7,765 nucleotides of DNA from an uncultured Lachnobacterium sp. (GTDB taxonomy: Bacteria > Bacillota > Clostridia > Lachnospirales > Lachnospiraceae): positions 1-7,765 of the forward strand of contig URYB01000117.1 of assembly GCA_900552085.1 (NCBI GenBank), written 5' to 3'. Below the pieces are notes generated by a model. It did not search any database. It was given only the letters and a program-made list of their open reading frames with translations, and was not told the origin of the DNA. The translations under genes were made by a program, and so were the position numbers. This document shows, piece after piece, positions 6,162-7,765 of the stretch (position 1 is the stretch's first letter; each line of letters starts with the position of its first letter).

Positions 6162-6506
6162 TTAGAATGGGAATCCTCCACCTAAGCCACCTGTGATCTG
6201 TGACATTGATTTCTGTGTTGCTTCATCAACCTGACGCATCGCCTCGTTGGTTGCTGCCATAATAAGATCCTCTAACATCTCGATATCATCCGGATCAACA
6301 ACTTCCTCAGAGAGCTTTACTTTTGTTACTTCATGTTTTCCGGATACAGTCACCTCTACAGCTCCACCGCCTGCTTTGGCTGTAATCTCCTGCTCCTCTA
6401 AAGCTTTCTGCGCTTCTTCCATCTGCTTTTGCATTTTCTGCGCCTGCTTCATAATATTATTCATATTTCCAGGCATACCACCTGGGAATCCACCTCTTTT
6501 TGCCAT
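6162..6506 (-). CDS. YbaB/EbfC family nucleoid-associated protein
   Basis: A 114-residue protein of the YbaB/EbfC family, a small dimeric DNA-binding nucleoid protein found next to recR in most bacteria. The N-terminus is Gly/Met-rich (MAKRGGFPGGMPGNMNN), followed by an amphipathic Gln/Lys/Glu helix (about 18-40), a beta region with AGGGAVEVTVSGKHEVTKVKL (45-65), the VDPDDIEMLEDLI helix start, and a Gly-rich tail ending GGFPF. The start at 6506 has GGAGGA about 8 nt upstream. It lies 46 nt after dnaX with no terminator and 1 nt before recR. Precise cellular role is unresolved in the family; proposals include DNA organisation and aid to RecR-dependent repair. Confidence 0.95.
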   Translation of the reverse strand: MAKRGGFPGGMPGNMNNIMKQAQKMQKQMEEAQKALEEQEITAKAGGGAVEVTVSGKHEVTKVKLSEEVVDPDDIEMLEDLIMAATNEAMRQVDEATQKSMSQITGGLGGGFPF

Positions 6507-6552
6507 CGTGGGGTATCCTCCTACTATATTTTATATATTTACTATCTTACCA

Positions 6553-7765
6553 TTAGAAGTTCTCTTCCTCAATATCAAAATTAATCGCCAGTCGAAGATC
6601 CGGAACCGTGTCCGCCGCACTTCGCCCGCTTTCATTCATACGCAGAGTCACTTCTACTTCTTTTCCGATCCGTTCGCTGATAATCTGCTTAAAATGCGTC
6701 ATGCATCCCGCTTTGTCTTCGTTGAGATAACTGTATGCATTCGCATCATCAAATACGAGCATCAGTTCGCCGGCTGCCCCGAGACTCGGAACGGCTTTAT
6801 TTAAATACTGCCTTGTAATTCCACCAGCTTCTGACAACATTGCTTTCCAGTTTTTGATAATCTGCTGCACATCATCCGGAATTGCTTTCGGTAATACCGG
6901 CTTTTCTATCGGTGCTTTCGTTCTCGCCTCCGGAACAGATGCGGACGCAGCTGGAGCAGTCACCACGCCATTTTCCAGTTTTTTCTCCAGTTCATCCATT
7001 CGTTCCAGCAACGAGGAATAATCCCGATCCATCTGTGGACGACAGAGTTTGATAATGGCCACTTCCAATAGAATACGTTTCTGTGCTGCAAATTTGATCT
7101 GATTGCTCAACTCGGAAAAAATGCGGATATACCGAACCAATGCCTCCGGGCTTACCATCTGTGCCTCTTCTTTAAGTGCTGCCAGATTGTCTGCAGACAT
7201 ATCCAGCACTTCTTCCATCTCATCGGAGCTTTGCATCAGAAGGAGATTTCTCATATACCAGGTAAAATCATTGACAAGCTGACCAAGTTCCCGGCCTTCA
7301 TCTACCAGCTCATTGACTGTCTGAATGGCCGCCACCACATCCTGATTCAGAATCTGGCGAAGCAGCTTCGAAAAAATCTCTGTATCCACCGCACCGAGTA
7401 CTTCCAAAACATTCTCATATGTGAGTTTTTCGCCTAAATGGAATGCGATACACTGGTCCAGAAGACTGAGTGCATCTCGCATCGATCCATCTCCGGCTTT
7501 TGCCACATATCGCAACGCACGATCCTCTACCTCTACCTTCTCTTCCTGCATAAGTTCTGCAAGCCGGTCTGTAATGGTATCTATGGAAATCCGATGAAAA
7601 TCATATCGCTGACATCGGGATAGAATCGTAATCGGTATCTTATGTGCTTCCGTCGTCGCCAGTATAAATATGACATATGCCGGCGGGTTTTCCTGCGGTT
7701 TCAACAAATCGGTTAACGCTCCCGCTGAAAACAAAAGTACCCCATCCGTGATATAAACCTTGTAT
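6553..7765 (-). CDS. dnaX: DNA polymerase III subunit gamma/tau (3' part, 5' end outside window)
   Basis: The open frame runs from the right edge (first full codon at 7764) to TAA at 6553, 403 residues; roughly the first 110-120 residues, including the P-loop and zinc module, are missing. DnaX is the clamp-loader ATPase that opens the sliding clamp and ties the replisome together. Visible are sensor 1 (ILATTEAHKIP), the SRC motif with the arginine finger (LSRCQRYDF), sensor 2 (GSMRDALSLLDQ), the oligomerisation helices, an Ala/Pro-rich hinge (EARTKAPIEKPVLP) and a C-terminal tail ending in EEENF. The first visible stretch is odd: where the Walker B motif should read IIDEVHMLS it reads ITDGVLLFS, with further substitutions after it. 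TTG at 7734 is not a real start; the frame is open upstream. It heads the dnaX-ybaB-recR cluster. Confidence 0.95.
   Translation of the reverse strand, partial: YKVYITDGVLLFSAGALTDLLKPQENPPAYVIFILATTEAHKIPITILSRCQRYDFHRISIDTITDRLAELMQEEKVEVEDRALRYVAKAGDGSMRDALSLLDQCIAFHLGEKLTYENVLEVLGAVDTEIFSKLLRQILNQDVVAAIQTVNELVDEGRELGQLVNDFTWYMRNLLLMQSSDEMEEVLDMSADNLAALKEEAQMVSPEALVRYIRIFSELSNQIKFAAQKRILLEVAIIKLCRPQMDRDYSSLLERMDELEKKLENGVVTAPAASASVPEARTKAPIEKPVLPKAIPDDVQQIIKNWKAMLSEAGGITRQYLNKAVPSLGAAGELMLVFDDANAYSYLNEDKAGCMTHFKQIISERIGKEVEVTLRMNESGRSAADTVPDLRLAINFDIEEENF

Noticed and set aside
6161..6181. GTG start for recR at 6181
   Set aside because: It adds seven atypical residues and overlaps ybaB; the ATG at 6160 gives the canonical N-terminus and the standard 198-residue length.
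6971..6995. Programmed frameshift site in dnaX (six A residues in GAG AAA AAA CTG) that might make a short gamma form
   Set aside because: The run is not in the X XXY YYZ phase required for the classic slip, and no strong downstream hairpin was evident.
1..7765. CRISPR arrays, insertion sequences, phage genes or defence systems
   Set aside because: No repeat-spacer pattern, transposase, integrase, attachment-site duplication or defence domain was seen; all genes look like core or lineage-typical chromosomal genes.

Overview
The window looks like a chromosomal segment from a Clostridia member of the Bacillota, most likely Lachnospiraceae. Reasons are the moderate-to-low G+C, the strong AGGAGG-type ribosome sites, the dnaX-ybaB-recR order, a transketolase split into two genes, and a LysM / DUF5711-like / CvpA membrane cluster. 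The family-level placement is inferred from remembered protein similarity, not from a search. Every real gene lies on the minus strand, so transcription runs from the right edge to the left edge.

Right part (7765 to 3783): the 3' two-thirds of dnaX (DNA polymerase III gamma/tau, cut by the window edge), then ybaB/ebfC (nucleoid-associated protein) and recR (recombination mediator). A two-gene transketolase (N-terminal and C-terminal subunits, overlapping by 13 nt) follows only 15 nt after recR. A rho-independent terminator lies just beyond. dnaX-ybaB-recR is a classic DNA replication/repair cluster; the transketolase pair appears to be read as its tail.

Middle part (3603 to 420): three envelope-related genes that look like one transcription unit. 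The first encodes a single-pass membrane protein with an N-terminal domain resembling a metal-ligand-less JAMM/MPN fold and a C-terminal LysM domain. The second encodes a single-pass membrane protein with a beta-propeller-like extracytoplasmic part (DUF5711-like). The third encodes a CvpA-family polytopic membrane protein. A strong hairpin terminator overlaps the cvpA stop codon.

Left part (about 375 to 1): no protein gene. It holds two near-consensus sigma-A promoters in tandem, both with TTGACA and exactly 17 nt spacers and both with A/T tracts upstream. These are followed by a hairpin-rich leader with a boxA-like antitermination sequence. This is the layout of an rRNA operon control region firing leftward out of the window; the 16S gene would begin beyond position 1. 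In Bacillus subtilis an rRNA operon (rrnA) also lies downstream of dnaX-yaaK-recR, which fits this reading.

Points most worth a second look: the pseudo-JAMM/LysM membrane protein; the abnormal Walker B stretch of dnaX near the right edge (possibly sequence error at a contig end); and the tandem promoters with mutually exclusive hairpins in the presumed rRNA leader.
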